A stretch of DNA of 64,000 nucleotides from Globisporangium splendens (GCA_006386115.1 VFIW01000091.1:120516-184515); one strand, 5' to 3'. Positions 22,813 to 33,800 are shown, counted from the first letter of the stretch. Notes: a model not told the origin generated them from the letters alone. Numbers and translations: made by a program.

Positions 22813-22825
22813 CCACCCCCCACTT
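22813..22825 (-). other. polypurine tract of element 1
   Basis: On the minus strand reads AAGTGGGGGGTGG, immediately before the 3' LTR. Such a tract primes plus-strand DNA synthesis in LTR retrotransposons. Confidence 0.8.
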
Positions 22826-22996
22826 AAAGTGCGAAACACTCGAAGGGTCGGTGTGAGAAACGTGTGGATCTCGCGCGTGTGCGCCGAGAAAGGGGAACAT
22901 TCGTGTATTCCTCGGGAAAGAGCACAGCGGCGACGCGTGCGTTAATTTCACCGAGTGTTGGCACATATAGTCACTGTGCTCGCGCACGTGAGTATC

Positions 22997-24541
22997 ATGG
23001 CCACCAACAAAGCTGTCCGCGAGAAGCTCGCGCGACAAAAAGGGGAAGGCGTCGGCACTCTCGTCGAAACTCTGCGCAAGCGCGAGGAAGACAGAGAGGT
23101 CGCGTCGAGCGCAAGACGAACGACGGTCACCGCGGATGCGGTCGACGTGCCTGCGGAGAGCGACGGCAGGTCTGCTCTCACATCTGATAGCGCTCCTGCT
23201 ATAAGCAGTGAGTTGCGATTCGGAGACCTCCCTTCCGTGAAGCCGTTGTTCGCGCGTGCTTTGGAAGAGGAGGAAGTGACTGAGGAATTCCTCGTCGTTG
23301 ACAATGACGGGAGCTCGCTTGAAGACGAGGGAGCGCTCACCATGAAGCTCGGCTCCATCGACGAGTGGGTCGAGTACGAGGAGTTGCAAAGCGAGCGACA
23401 CGCCGCTTATCTCCACGAGCTCGAGCGAGATCCATCCGCTGACGTCTCGATGTATCGGACGAAGGAGGAAAATGGCGCCGTTGAGGCTGTCAACAATCGT
23501 AAGAGGAAGCACGAAGTCCTCATTACAAACGAAGAGGCAGGAGTGCGAGCTATCGTTCACGATGAGCTCAAGTACTCACTGCCCGAAATGCCGCCGCCAG
23601 AACTATGGCCGGCTGGCAAGACCGCATCGAATCTGCTCGCGAGAGCCAGACTTTGTGCGTGGGACTATGACGCTCAATTTAAAAATTGGCGTGAAAAGCG
23701 ATTGCGGGATGAAAATGGGGAATTGCGTATTCACCCGATCCCAGTCGTCCTCTTTGTTGGAGAGACGGAAGAAGAGTACGATGCCGACTTCATGTCGTGC
23801 ATCAATAAAATTAAGGGAGGTAGCACTCGCACAGTGTCTACCGATCCGACAGCGCAACGCAGTCAACGCATGCAATTTGCAGTTGGCCGTGTTCGTCTGT
23901 TTCGCTCCAAGCAGGGCGGTGGCACGCCTCTGCGAGCGGGTGGTCGCGCTGGTATCAGGCGACAAATTACTCGCGCGAATGACAGTCCCTCAGTTGCGCC
24001 TCAAAGGCATCAACAAGATCCGGGACGTCTTCGCGAAGACGCTCAGCAGGCTCCCACGAGCTCTGCGACACATCGTACCCACGCCACTTCACAAGGTAGT
24101 GGGTGTTCCCCTTCCGCCGCTGCACACGCAGCAGGCGCTCAACATGGTAGTGGCGCTGTCCCTGCTTGTCAATCAGCGGGACAGGTGGCGCCCTACCGCG
24201 CTTCAGCATCGGTGGTTGCACCAGATGCGATGGTTCAGATGGTTCACGCGAACGCATCGTCTTTGGGGGCGCTACAGCAAGCCGTCCGTACCCTTCGCCA
24301 GCAATATCTGGACGAAACCTCGCTGTTGAAGCAGAGGGTGACAGCGCTTGAGACGGAGCTGAAGGAAGCTCGTCAGATGCTGGAGGAGTACCATGTCCGC
24401 GGGAAGCACTTCCACGCGAGGTACGCTCCGCGAGTGAAGACGCTTTGGGAGAGGCACAACGCGCTCGTGTCTCGATGGGCGGCGTCTGAGCCCCCTGATG
24501 AGACCGACGTGCTCCCGGACTGGGATAAGAATCCACAGTAG
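22997..24541 (+). CDS. antisense open reading frame of element 1 (coiled-coil C-terminus), unknown function
   Basis: A 514-aa frame on the strand opposite gag-pol. It begins just inside the 3' LTR at an ATG in good context (ATCATGGCC). About 970 nt lie beyond the pol stop; the last 575 nt overlap the chromodomain end of pol, which is still open on the other strand. The N-terminal third is charged (AVREKLARQKGEG), the middle has FKNWREKRLRDENGEL, a low-complexity Ser/Ala/Gln-rich part follows (opposite the chromodomain), and the C-terminus is a leucine-heptad coiled coil (LGALQQAVRTLRQQY; QRVTALETELKEARQML). I recognise no family. Antisense extra ORFs between pol and the 3' LTR are known from some plant LTR retrotransposons; an overlap with pol such as this is, to my knowledge, not described. 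A similar antisense coil lies at the same place in element 2. The frame further upstream, to 22955, has no better start. Confidence 0.55.
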   Translation: MATNKAVREKLARQKGEGVGTLVETLRKREEDREVASSARRTTVTADAVDVPAESDGRSALTSDSAPAISSELRFGDLPSVKPLFARALEEEEVTEEFLVVDNDGSSLEDEGALTMKLGSIDEWVEYEELQSERHAAYLHELERDPSADVSMYRTKEENGAVEAVNNRKRKHEVLITNEEAGVRAIVHDELKYSLPEMPPPELWPAGKTASNLLARARLCAWDYDAQFKNWREKRLRDENGELRIHPIPVVLFVGETEEEYDADFMSCINKIKGGSTRTVSTDPTAQRSQRMQFAVGRVRLFRSKQGGGTPLRAGGRAGIRRQITRANDSPSVAPQRHQQDPGRLREDAQQAPTSSATHRTHATSQGSGCSPSAAAHAAGAQHGSGAVPACQSAGQVAPYRASASVVAPDAMVQMVHANASSLGALQQAVRTLRQQYLDETSLLKQRVTALETELKEARQMLEEYHVRGKHFHARYAPRVKTLWERHNALVSRWAASEPPDETDVLPDWDKNPQ

Positions 24542-24845
24542 CGTCATGGTAGCGCTTAAGCAAACCCACGTAGAACACGGGGTGCGTTGCCATTCTCGTT
24601 GGGAGATCGAGCTTGTAATTCAAGTCTCCAATCTTCTCCACAACAGTGTATGGCCCGATGAATCGTGGCAACAACTTACTCCCGCTGGGGAGCGTTGTGA
24701 CTGCATCGTTTGGTAGGTTTTTAATGCTTAAAAGCACTTTATCACCCACACAAAACGTTTGTTTGTTCTTTCTACCCGATTTATCGGCGTAGAGCTTTTG
24801 CTTGTCTTGCGCAGCAGCTAATTGGTCGCGTACGCGACGCAACAA
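23967..24845 (-). pseudogene. pol of element 1: integrase C-terminal part, linker and chromodomain
   Basis: Open frame with the integrase GPY/F-like module (LLPRFIGPYTVVEKIG; THPVFYVGLLKRYH), a long Pro/Ser/Ala-rich linker and a C-terminal chromodomain (YHVERLLRVQRRKG; YLVKWRGYDVSQSSWEP). The chromodomain steers integration to histone-marked chromatin and defines chromoviruses. It is in a different frame from the integrase core upstream; the shift lies near 24925. The plus-strand antisense frame covers this whole region. Confidence 0.85.
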
Positions 24846-25945
24846 TGCTGCGCGCTCATCGACAAATTGCCGCGCTGCCGCGACGGCTTGTTTTGCTTTT
24901 TCGTTGCTCTCGCAGCGCGTACTGCAGAGAGATCTATTTCTGCGCCGGTGTGTGACACCGCGCGTCCTTCCATTCGTGGCTGACGCTCACACGAGCAGTC
25001 GCCTGATTCCGTCTGAGACTGGCTATTTTTAGCACGAGTAACGTAACTCGGTACCGTGGAAGAGTCATCTATAGACACACGAGTACCGTAACTCGGTACC
25101 GTGGAAGAGCCATCTATAGACACACGAGTACCGTAACTCAGTACCGTGCCCGACATGTCAATACTCTGCGTGCTGTCCGGTAAGACCGTGACAGATTCGG
25201 AACGCGATCGCACAGGCGGCGCATCGCGCGCGTCCACGTGAGCGGTCGACGCCACGTCCGGTGACGGAGATCGTGCGCTCGCATCGAGCGCAGCGAGTTG
25301 CCCTCCTACCACAGAACGTTCGACGCCCTCGAACAGAGTGGCAGGTACGCGCGGGTGCCGCAGCGAGTTAAAATAGAACGGAGTCACGGCCGTAGAGGCG
25401 TGCTCGCTGCTATTTATAGCAAACTCGGCGTACGGCAGCCAGCGGCTCCAGTCGCGGGGATGATCGACAGCGATGCTGCGAAGAATATCCTCGACGACAC
25501 GGTTCACGCGCTCGGTTTGCCCGTCTGTCTCGGGGTGATCGGCAGTGGACAACGCCAGATCTGTGCCGAGCAGGCGAAAGAGTTCGCGCCAAAAGGCAGC
25601 GGTAAAACGCGGGTCCCGGTCTGATACAATAGACTCGGGCAAGCCGTGATAGCGGAACACGTGCTCTAAAATAGGCACGCCGTCTCTTGCGCAGTGACAT
25701 GCTTGCGCACAGGTGCAACGTGCACCATTTTGCTCAGTCGGTCGACGAACACGACGACGCCTGTGTTGCGCGTCTTGTCTTCCGGGAAACCGAAGACGAA
25801 ATCCATGCTGACCGACTTCCAGCAGTCTTGCGGAATCGGCAGCGGATGCAGCGGCGCTTTGTTCTTGCCCGCAGGCTTCACGCGCTGGCACTGCTCGCAT
25901 GAGCGTACATAATTGGCCACCCATTTGTATTCGTGTGGCCACCAA
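24818..25945 (-). pseudogene. pol of element 1: integrase core, second half
   Basis: The coding pattern begins at about 25690 with FRYHGLPESIVSDRDPRFTA, followed by DGQTERVNRVVEDILR (the catalytic Asp and Glu region of the DD35E fold). It ends in a linker with 15-residue repeats (SYGTRVSIDGSSTVP). The frame is shifted by -1 from the upstream pol segment and is left again at about 24925, so a continuous integrase cannot be made without frameshifting or repair. Confidence 0.8.
25033..25154 (-). repeat. 45-bp tandem repeat in the integrase linker
   Basis: 2.7 copies, at 25033, 25078 and 25123, each beginning CACGAGTA and containing GGTACCGTGGAAGAG. The period is 45 bp (15 codons), so copy-number change keeps the frame. 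Confidence 0.9.
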
Positions 25946-28542
25946 AACACATTAGACACTTGCAAGAAGGTCTTTTCACGTCCGAGATGCCCACTCGCTG
26001 GTGCATCGTGAAACTCATGCAGGATCGAAAGTTTCAGATCCTGGTCATGCGATACATACACACGCGGGTAATCAAAGTTGGACAGTCGATGCCACAACAA
26101 CCCGTCGTGGTAACTAAACCGAGCAAGCTTTGACTCGAGTTTGGCAGGCAATGACTCTTTGGACGAGCCGTCAAAGTGAGCAAGCAACAAGCGACATTCA
26201 TCGTCCTTTGCATAAAGCGACTGAATATTGTCCTTGAGCTTTGTTTGCACTCGACTGATGCTCAGATGCATGAGATCAGGAGTGCGCTCCAAACACAGGG
26301 CGTCAGAGCTGCTGTCAGCGCTCGACTCGTAATCTGGACGGCGCGAGAGCGCGTCCGCCAGAACATTTTCCTTTCCCGGCTTGTATTCGACCCGAAAGTT
26401 GAACTCGGAGAAGAATGCAAGCCATCGCGCCATTCGCTGCGATAAATGGGGGGAATTAATCGCGGTCCGCAAGGACGCGTGATCCGTGTACACAACGAAC
26501 GGTGTCGCACCCAAAAGGTGGACCCTGAACTTCAAGAGGGCGTACTTGATCGCAAGCAGCTCCTTGTCGTGCACAGGATAATTCTTTTCAGCTGCCTTAA
26601 GCAGTCTGCTTTGGTATGACACGACGCGCTCATGGCCGTCATCATCCTTCTGCATCAGTGCACAGCCGATTGCAAAATCGCTGGCATCGCACACGACACT
26701 GAAAGCTTTCGTGTGGTCCGGCAACGCCAGGACAGGAGCGCGAACGAGCGACTCCTTCACGTCAATGAATGCATTCATGACATCATTCGTCCAGTCCCAC
26801 TCGACATCCTTTTTCAAGAGATGCGTGAGCGGACGGACTCTTGCCGCATAGTTGTGGCTGTACTTGTGCAAGTAATTTGCCAAGCCAAGCCACTTGCGCA
26901 AGTCCTTGACGTTCTTTGGGATCGGCCAGTCGGCGATCGCCTTGATCTTCTCTGGGTCCGCGCGGACGCCAGCTTTGCCAACATAGCAGCCCAGGATCGG
27001 AATCTCTGAGGCGCCAAAGATGCATTTCTTCAGGTTGCAATACAGACTGTTGTCTCGTAAGCACTGCAACACTGAGCGCAAATGTCTCTTGTGCACGTCA
27101 ACGGCACTGAGATCTCCTTCGGCACGACTGTGCACGAAGATGTCATCGAAATAGCTCGGTGCATACGCACGATGAGGACGCAGAAGATGCATTACCAGAC
27201 GATTGAACGTCGCTGGTGCATTCCTCAAACCTTGCGGCATAACGAGCCACTCCCACAGCATCCCGCTGGGTGTGCTTACTGCCGTCAAGGGGACGTCACT
27301 CTCTCGCATGAGGATCTGATAGAACCCATCCATGAGATCCAGTGCGGAGAAAACTGTTGAACCGCCCATGGAGTCGATCAAGACATCCTTTCTTGGGATC
27401 GGCGTTTGTGCCGGAATGGTGGCGGCGTTCAGCTTGTTGAAAGCGTGAACAATGCGCCAGCCACCAGTCGCTTTCCGCACACAAAACGTGGGTGAGCTAT
27501 GTGGAGACTTGCTTTCTCTCACATGACCGGCGAGGGCTCGTTTCGCGAAGAACTCGTCGATTGCCTCAACCTGCTCGCGGGGCAGCGGCCATTGTCTGGT
27601 CACGCAATATTTGCTCCCAGGCTCGAGGTCGATCTCGTGCCGTACGCCACGATCAACGGGCAGGGCACTTGGCACTTTGTCGGGAAACACATCTTTGAAC
27701 TCCCACAACAAGTCAAAGTATGGACTGCCTTTCACGGCGTCCCAGTCCTGAGCAGCAAACCGCCTCTGTTTGTCTGACTCCAAAACACTCTCATCCGCAG
27801 TGGACGAGGTGCACAGTTCGCCACGCGGAAACGCGGTGGGAACGACGATCTCGTGGATCTGATCACGCTCTAGATCCGTAAGAAAGAGCTCATAGCTCAT
27901 TTCTTCGAGGGATACAATCGCCTCAGCGGTACTCGGCAGCTCATGGAGCGCCGCAAATTCAGCGAAGAACACTTCGTCTGATGCGTTTGCTTCCGGACTG
28001 CGCTTCGCGCGTCTGAGCGCCACGTCAACGTGAGCGCGATCTATCGACGGATCCGAGATCCTGTCGAAGGCGCGCAGCGAAGTTGCAGCTGCATTGAGAG
28101 ATGGGGCAATCATATGCGAGGCGGCCGTTTCCTCAGCAACAGATGCCAATGTACTGTCTCTCTCGCGAGCTGACAACTTGCGTCGCCCTCGTCGGTTGAT
28201 GCGAACGCGCGACCTCGCGGTTCTGAGCTCCAATACTGCACCGTCAGGGTGGTACGAGCTGGTTGACGCGTGTACACCTGTACTGTCGCTGTCACTTGCG
28301 GGGGCTGGCTCGGGTGCTCTGGAGCTGCACACTTGCGCACCAGTGTCCACGTCTGGACTTTCTGGCGCTTCCGCACAAACTGGGCTACCTGCCGCAGTTG
28401 ATCTCTTTGCTGGGCTCCCTGCCTCAGCGCATCTTCTAGCTGGGCTCCCTGCCACAGCGTGAGTGTTTTGAGCGGAGCTCGCTGCCGCCGCATGTCTTCC
28501 TGCTGGGTTCCCTGCCACAGCGTGTTCAAAGCTCGCATCCAT
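25666..28542 (-). pseudogene. pol of element 1: reverse transcriptase, RNase H and integrase zinc finger
   Basis: About 958 codons. An N-terminal low-complexity part with AGSPA repeats precedes the RT palm and fingers (PRKDVLIDSMGGSTVFSALD; MPQGLRNAPATFNRL) and the catalytic box YFDDIF. The Ty3-type RNase H follows (VVCDASDFAIGCAL; LAIKYALLKFRVHLLG; YTDHASLRTA), then the integrase HHCC finger (HEFHDAPASGHLGREK; CEQCQRVK) and the first catalytic Asp (VSMDFVFGFPED). The frame is lost at 25666 inside the integrase core. Catalytic residues of RT and RNase H look intact. It is related to, but clearly distinct from, the pol of element 2. Confidence 0.9.
28381..28524 (-). repeat. 30-bp degenerate tandem repeat between protease and RT
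   Basis: Five units of about 30 bp (28381, 28411, 28441, 28471, 28504), each with TGGGCTCCCTGCC or a variant. They encode AGSPA-type repeats in the RT frame. Confidence 0.8.
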
Positions 28543-28547
28543 TGCGT

Positions 28548-29222
28548 GGAAATTTTCCGCAACCTTCGCTCTTCATCAGAGGAAGGGATGGAGCTTCCGA
28601 TTGTGCGTGCTCGCCAATCGATCCAAGGCTGATGTTTCGCCAGCCAAGGCATCCCTAGGATGAGGTCGTACTTCGACCCCATCGCTAGCACCACGAACGT
28701 TTCTTTGCAGACAAAGTCGCAAAAACTGAAGGAGAGTTCGACTTGAACCCCTTCAGTGTGTACTGTCGACCCATCGGCCAGACGTACGATCATCTTCTCG
28801 CGCTTGCCACTGTGGACAAGTCGCTCATACGCTTGCAGACTCTGTTCCAGAGCTGCCTTAGAGACGAAGTTCTGTGACGCACCGCAGTCAACAAGAACCG
28901 TCATTTTCTTCTCATAGCCCTTCACATCGGCGCTATATACCAACATCTCACTCGGAGCCTTGTTGTCAAGAGCTCCTGGGACTAAGCTTCCCATCTGCAC
29001 GACTCTAGTAGTCGGCGACGCCGAAGCTATAGAGTCTGTCTCAGTAGAGCGTCCCGCTTCTACTGAGACATTCCGTTTCCCTTTCTTGCCGCAGCGGATC
29101 TGCCACCTCGATGAGCGTGGTTGCTGCGCGGCGTTTGGTAGTCCCTCGCCTGATTTCCAGTGCGAGGAGCAGACTGCCTTGGAGCGGGACACTTCGACTG
29201 ATAGTGTCCCCGCTTGCCACAA
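28548..29222 (-). pseudogene. pol of element 1: aspartic protease
   Basis: Retropepsin-like domain with VLVDCGASQNFVSKAAL (DCGA in place of the usual D-S/T-G-A) and the second conserved block YDLILGMPWLAKHQPWIDW. It cuts the Gag-Pol precursor in active elements. The frame is -1 relative to gag, which overlaps it at 29060-29222, and -1 again to the RT frame downstream. The DCG variant also occurs in other gypsy elements as I remember, so it need not be a lesion. Confidence 0.75.
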
Positions 29223-30220
29223 TTAAAGCAGGTCACTTCGGCGCTGCTGAGATCCATTGGTGTCGGACCATGGAAGCGCCGCTCATTCGTGACTGCTCGG
29301 TGGCTGTGATGCGCACCGTTGTGGCGGCCAGCGTTCCAATCAGGTCGGCTGACTCGGAACGATTGCTGCTCAACGAGCGCAATGCGGATCGCATCTTCCA
29401 TCGTGGCCGGCAAGCGTCGGTACAACTCCTGACGCGCTGGTCCACTGTTGAGGCCGTTGAGAAACGCAGGCACTTTCACAGACTCAGGCAAAGGGCTGGT
29501 CGTGATCGCCGCGCACAGGCTTCTCATCTCCTGGATGTATCGTTCCAGTGAGAGCTTCCCTTGTTTCAAGGAGAAGAAACGACCTTGCAACAGCACTTCG
29601 TTGTTCGGAGGCTGATACATGGCGGTGATTCTCGCACGGAAAATATCCCACGTGTCGAATGCACACTCATCGGCGAGCAACGTCGAGAATGCCCATTCCG
29701 ACGCTCGACCGCGCAGGTTCGAGATGGCGTAAGACACCATCTGCTCGTTGCTGTCGATGAGCTGAGCCTTGGCGCAACGCTCCACGGCGAGCAGCCAGTG
29801 GATGAGCTTGTCGCCATCCGCACCATCGAATTTCGGAGCGTCAATCTTGACAGCTCTTGGGCGGGGAGTTTGGGACGCGGGTGTCTGAGGCGCAGAAGCC
29901 GCACTCGACAAAGACGTGGCTGCACCAGCAACCACAGAAACCACTCGCTCGAGCGCTTCGCGCGACTCAGCAGCTGAGCGCAGCATCTCTGCGGTCAAGC
30001 TTGCGGTGGCTTGCATTTGTGCTTGCGCACTTCGCTCTCCTTCGAGGCGCTGAGCGTTCGAGAAGTTCTCGAACTGCTCGAGTCGAAAGATTTGCTGTTC
30101 CGGCGACGCCGAGAGCACGTCTAGAGCGACTTGGTCGCCTAGCGCTTGTGCCATTCGGGTCAGCACACTCCGGTGTTCAGCCGAGAGGTGCGGGAACTGC
30201 GCAGGGTCAATTGACGCCAT
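29060..30220 (-). CDS. Gag of element 1
   Basis: A 386-aa capsid/nucleocapsid polyprotein starting at an ATG 73 bp inside the 5' LTR boundary. A helical N-terminus is followed by a Ty3-type capsid core (KFDGADGDKLIHWLLAVERC; YIQEMRSLCAAI; FLNGLNSGPARQELYRR) and one CCHC zinc knuckle (CFNCGKRGHYQSKC, about residue 335). A basic tail binds RNA. It appears intact; its stop falls inside the overlap with the protease frame, the usual place for a programmed -1 shift in related elements, though I see no canonical slippery heptamer that I would trust. Confidence 0.88.
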   Translation of the reverse strand: MASIDPAQFPHLSAEHRSVLTRMAQALGDQVALDVLSASPEQQIFRLEQFENFSNAQRLEGERSAQAQMQATASLTAEMLRSAAESREALERVVSVVAGAATSLSSAASAPQTPASQTPRPRAVKIDAPKFDGADGDKLIHWLLAVERCAKAQLIDSNEQMVSYAISNLRGRASEWAFSTLLADECAFDTWDIFRARITAMYQPPNNEVLLQGRFFSLKQGKLSLERYIQEMRSLCAAITTSPLPESVKVPAFLNGLNSGPARQELYRRLPATMEDAIRIALVEQQSFRVSRPDWNAGRHNGAHHSHRAVTNERRFHGPTPMDLSSAEVTCFNCGKRGHYQSKCPAPRQSAPRTGNQARDYQTPRSNHAHRGGRSAAARKGNGMSQ

Positions 30221-30273
30221 TATGAATCCTTGAGGAAGCGATTCAGGCAGTCACCTCTGCCGGGTCGTAGATT

Positions 30274-30290
30274 GACTACTAGTGCTACCA
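30274..30290 (-). other. primer-binding site of element 1
   Basis: On the minus strand TGGTAGCACTAGTAGTC begins two bases after the 5' LTR. TGG matches the CCA end of a tRNA primer; the tRNA identity was not determined. Confidence 0.6.
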
Positions 30291-30292
30291 GT

Positions 30293-30827
30293 TGTAACCG
30301 GACACTTCCGAGTTACGCAGCACGGTACGTGTGTGAGGAAGCGTATGCAACGCTTCTCTCAAGGACTCTGTTCCGAGAGCGGTTGCCTGCTTCCTGCAGT
30401 GCAACAATCGGTTACCTATAGGTCTCTATAGAGTAACCGTCGATAACCAAAGGCTTTAGTTAACGGTAAAAATGGAACTGTTTATTTGTTGGAGGTTGCC
30501 CTCTGTAGGACAACCTGGATTATCTTTATGTAACTATGAACAATAGCAATCTCAAGTGTAATTACTCCCCATGGGGCAATGAGTGGCTATGAAAGACTAA
30601 CGCTAGTTGTCTTATGTGATTGGATGAAATGCATGTTCAATTATATCCAATCGGAGGCGCCGTCACTCAGACTGGCTGCCGGCTCCACCGTGAAGGTTCG
30701 AGCAAGTACGACGAACCTCATGGTTCGGTCTTAAACTTGTTGCGCGTACTCTACGTACCGCAAGGTTCGGTTTGGTTGTGTGGCACAACACAAGTGCGTA
30801 ACCATGTTACAGTGTAACCCCGTTACA
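30293..30827 (-). repeat. 5' LTR of element 1
   Basis: 535 bp, nearly identical to 22279-22812, ending CCCCGTTACA on the plus strand. On its right it joins directly to element 2 pol sequence, without a duplicated target site. Confidence 0.9.
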
Positions 30828-33800
30828 AACGGAGGTGGAGCAGTCAGGCGCCAGAAAAAGACTGTCTCCTTTGCCATCGACGACGAGAAGGTTCGCGATG
30901 GCGTTGACAAGAGTGAATGGAAGTGGAACAGACACCCTTCCCAACAAGACAAGAAGACCAGCAAGAAGAGCATTTCGTCAAGAGTTTTGAGTACCCCTGA
31001 TCAAGGTGCAAGTGGTGATGACGAAGGGAGTGTCCAAGCACAAGACATTCCAAGCGAGTTTGTGAATATCGCGGTCTACAATGAAGAAGGTGACGTGGAT
31101 GTAATCCGTCACGTGAAGATTGAAAATCCTCCAAGTTCAGTCGAAGAATTGATTTCCTTGCCATCGATGAGCAAGAAGACACTGGAGCGCAGCCTAGCGA
31201 GAGGCGATATTGCGCAGGTGTGTGTGATCGTCGAAATGGTCGACGAAGGCTTCGTCAACACAGCATCGAGTGCGGATGCAGATGTGTTGGACGAAAAGAC
31301 ACGGAAGGAAAGGTTCGAGGAGCAGTCGTGGGACGCCCTCAAGAAGAACCCCGTGTATGCGCTTGCCAGGGAATTTGAAGACATTTTCCCTGACAAGGTG
31401 CCGGACGAATTGCCATTCGACAGAGGCATTCGTCATGAGATTGATGTACTTCCTGGCACGAAGTACTGCATCACAAGGCGGTGGCCGTTGCCAAAGGAAC
31501 AAGTCGAGGCAATCGACGAGTTCTTTGCTCAACGTGCTAAGGCTGGTCATGTGCGGGAGAGCAAGTCTCCGCATTGCAGCCCCACTTTCTGTGTGAAGAA
31601 GGCAACTGGAGGTTGGCGCATTGCTCACGCTTTCAACAAGCTGAACGACGCGACAATTCCAGCCCAGACTCCGGTTCCACGCAAGGACATGATCCTTGAT
31701 GGAATGGTTGGCAGCACCGTCTTTAGTGCTATCGATCTGAAAGATGGGTTCTATCAGATTCGAATGCGCGAAGACGATGTCCCACTAACCGCAGTGAGTA
31801 CCCCGAGTGGTATGCTGTGGGAATGGTTAGTGATGCCACAGGGACTGAAGAATGCTCCTGCGACCTTCAATCGAATGGTCACGAACGTTCTTCGTCCTCT
31901 GCGAACATTTGCACCAAGTTACTTTGACGATATTTTCGTTCATAGTAAGGCTACGAATGGGAAGTCTGATGTCGATGTTCATCTCGATCATCTTCGTCAA
32001 GTCTTCCAGGTCATGTGTGAGAACAAACTCTACGCAAACTTGAAGAAGTGCATGTTCTTCGCCCCCGAGATCCCTGTTCTCGGTTGTTTTGTGGGCAAGA
32101 GCGGTGTTCGAGTCGATCCGGAGAAGGTCAAAGCTATTGACGATTGGCCAGTGCCTCAGAATGTCAAACAGCTACGACAATGGTTGGGTCTAGCCAACTA
32201 CTTGCACAAGTACACACGCAATTATGCAGCGTTGGTGCAACCCCTCACACAGCTCTTGAAGAAAGACGTTGAGTGGAAGTGGTCGAAAGACCATCAGACG
32301 GCATTCGAAGAAGTCAAGAGGAGTCTTCGAGAAGCTCCTGTGTTGGCTCTGCCAAACCACGACAAGCCGTTCCACGTCGTCTGTGATGCGAGCGACTATG
32401 CCATCGGTTGTGCATTGATGCAACACGATGATGAGGGTCATGAGCGAGTTGTGTCGTATCAGTCGCGACAACTCCGACCCGCAGAACGGAACTACCCAGT
32501 TCATGACAAGGAACTTCTAGCGATGAAGTATTCTTTGGTCAAGTTCCGTGTGTATCTGCTTGGCGAGGAGCGCTTTGCTATCTACACTGATCACGCATCT
32601 CTGCGTACGGCAGTGAAGACTCCTCATTTGTCGCAAAGAATGGCGAGATGGTTCTCCTTCTTTGCAGAGTACAACTTCGTTGTACACTACAAGCCAGGCA
32701 AGACGAACATCTTAGCCGATGCGCTGTCAAGACGTCCGGATTACGATCCGAAGACCAAGAGTGAAGACACGGACGGAGCGTGTCGACTCTGTGAAGATGT
32801 TCAAGCGATCGCGGTGCGAGCTGCGACTACAGTGCGAGAAGAGATCGTCGAAGGGTACAAGTCTGACGAAACATGTCAGGACTTGTTGAAGTATTTCAAG
32901 GACCCTTCGGACAAAGCACTGCAAGGTCTTCCGTCGCGCACAAGATCGCGAGTTCACCGCTTCCGAGTACACAATGGGTTGTTGTACTATGCGGTTGAAC
33001 AAGGGGATACAGCAAGGGTTGTTGTTCCCAACGACGAAGGTCTGCGTCATCGACTCTTGTATGAGTACCATGACAGTCCTTCGGGTGGCCATCTCGGACG
33101 TGAGAAAACGTTTCTCAGTCTTTCCCGGGATTACTACTGGCCACACATGTACAAATGGGTGCGCAAGTATGTGAGGACTTGCGAGATCTGCCAACGAGTG
33201 AAACCTTCTGGTTCCACGCAGGCACCACTTCGTTCATTGGCTGTCCCATCGGAGAGTTGGAAGTCTGTGAGTATGGATTTCATATTCGGACTTCCAAGAG
33301 ACACACATGGACGCAATGGCATCCTTGTGCTTGTGGACCGATTCAGCAAGATGGTGCATCTTGCGCCTGTTTCGGACAAGATCTCTGCTGAGAAGACTGC
33401 CAAGGTCTTTGTAGACGTCGTATTCCGTCTGCACGGACTACCAGTCGAGATCGTGTCTGACCGTGACACCCGTTTCACGTCCAAGTTCTGGCGTGCACTG
33501 TTCGGACTTCTGGACACCAAGTTGTCCATGTCAACAGCGGCACACCCTGAAACGGACGGTCAAACAGAGCGAGTGAATCGTGTCCTAGAAGACGTGTTGC
33601 GCAGCTACGCAACGTCTTTCAAAGAGTGGAGTGAGTATCTCCCTCTTGCCGAGTTTGTGTTGAACAACTCCACGCATGTCTCGACAGGTCACTCTCCATT
33701 TTATGTGAACTATGGCATTCACCCTCGAGTGCCTGCTTCCATAATGGGTGAGGTCTCTACCTTAAGTGGGGGAGGGACTCCGGCTCACGGAAACAAGCCG

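Larger units (their letters stand above)
22279..30827 (-). mobile_element. Ty3/gypsy chromovirus with two LTRs (element 1), defective
   Basis: An 8.5-kb LTR retrotransposon on the minus strand. The 5' LTR is 30293-30827 and the 3' LTR is 22279-22812; they start TG and end CA and differ at only a few sites, which suggests a fairly recent insertion. A primer-binding site starting TGG follows the 5' LTR after two bases, and a G-rich polypurine tract precedes the 3' LTR. Protein order is gag with zinc knuckle, protease, RT, RNase H, integrase, chromodomain. The reading frame changes four times along gag-pol. The 5 bp outside the LTRs (cacac left, aacgg right) differ, so there is no target-site duplication. 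An antisense frame fills the space between pol and the 3' LTR. Confidence 0.93.

Noticed and set aside
23603..23965. A 120-codon minus-strand frame after the pol stop of element 1
   Set aside because: No pol-like motif and no continuity with the chromodomain frame; it is the shadow of the plus-strand antisense gene candidate.
28548..28570. A retroviral slippery heptamer at the protease/RT junction (AAAATTTC)
   Set aside because: The zero-frame codons are AAA ATT TCC, which do not fit the X XXY YYZ parsing, so I do not claim programmed shifting there.
30780..30827. Pol of element 2 starting inside the LTR of element 1
   Set aside because: The first 16 or so codons are LTR sequence that happens to be open; the true element 2 sequence starts after 30827.
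22274..30832. A 5-bp target-site duplication around element 1
   Set aside because: The flanks are cacac and aacgg; they do not match, even allowing a shift of one or two bases.
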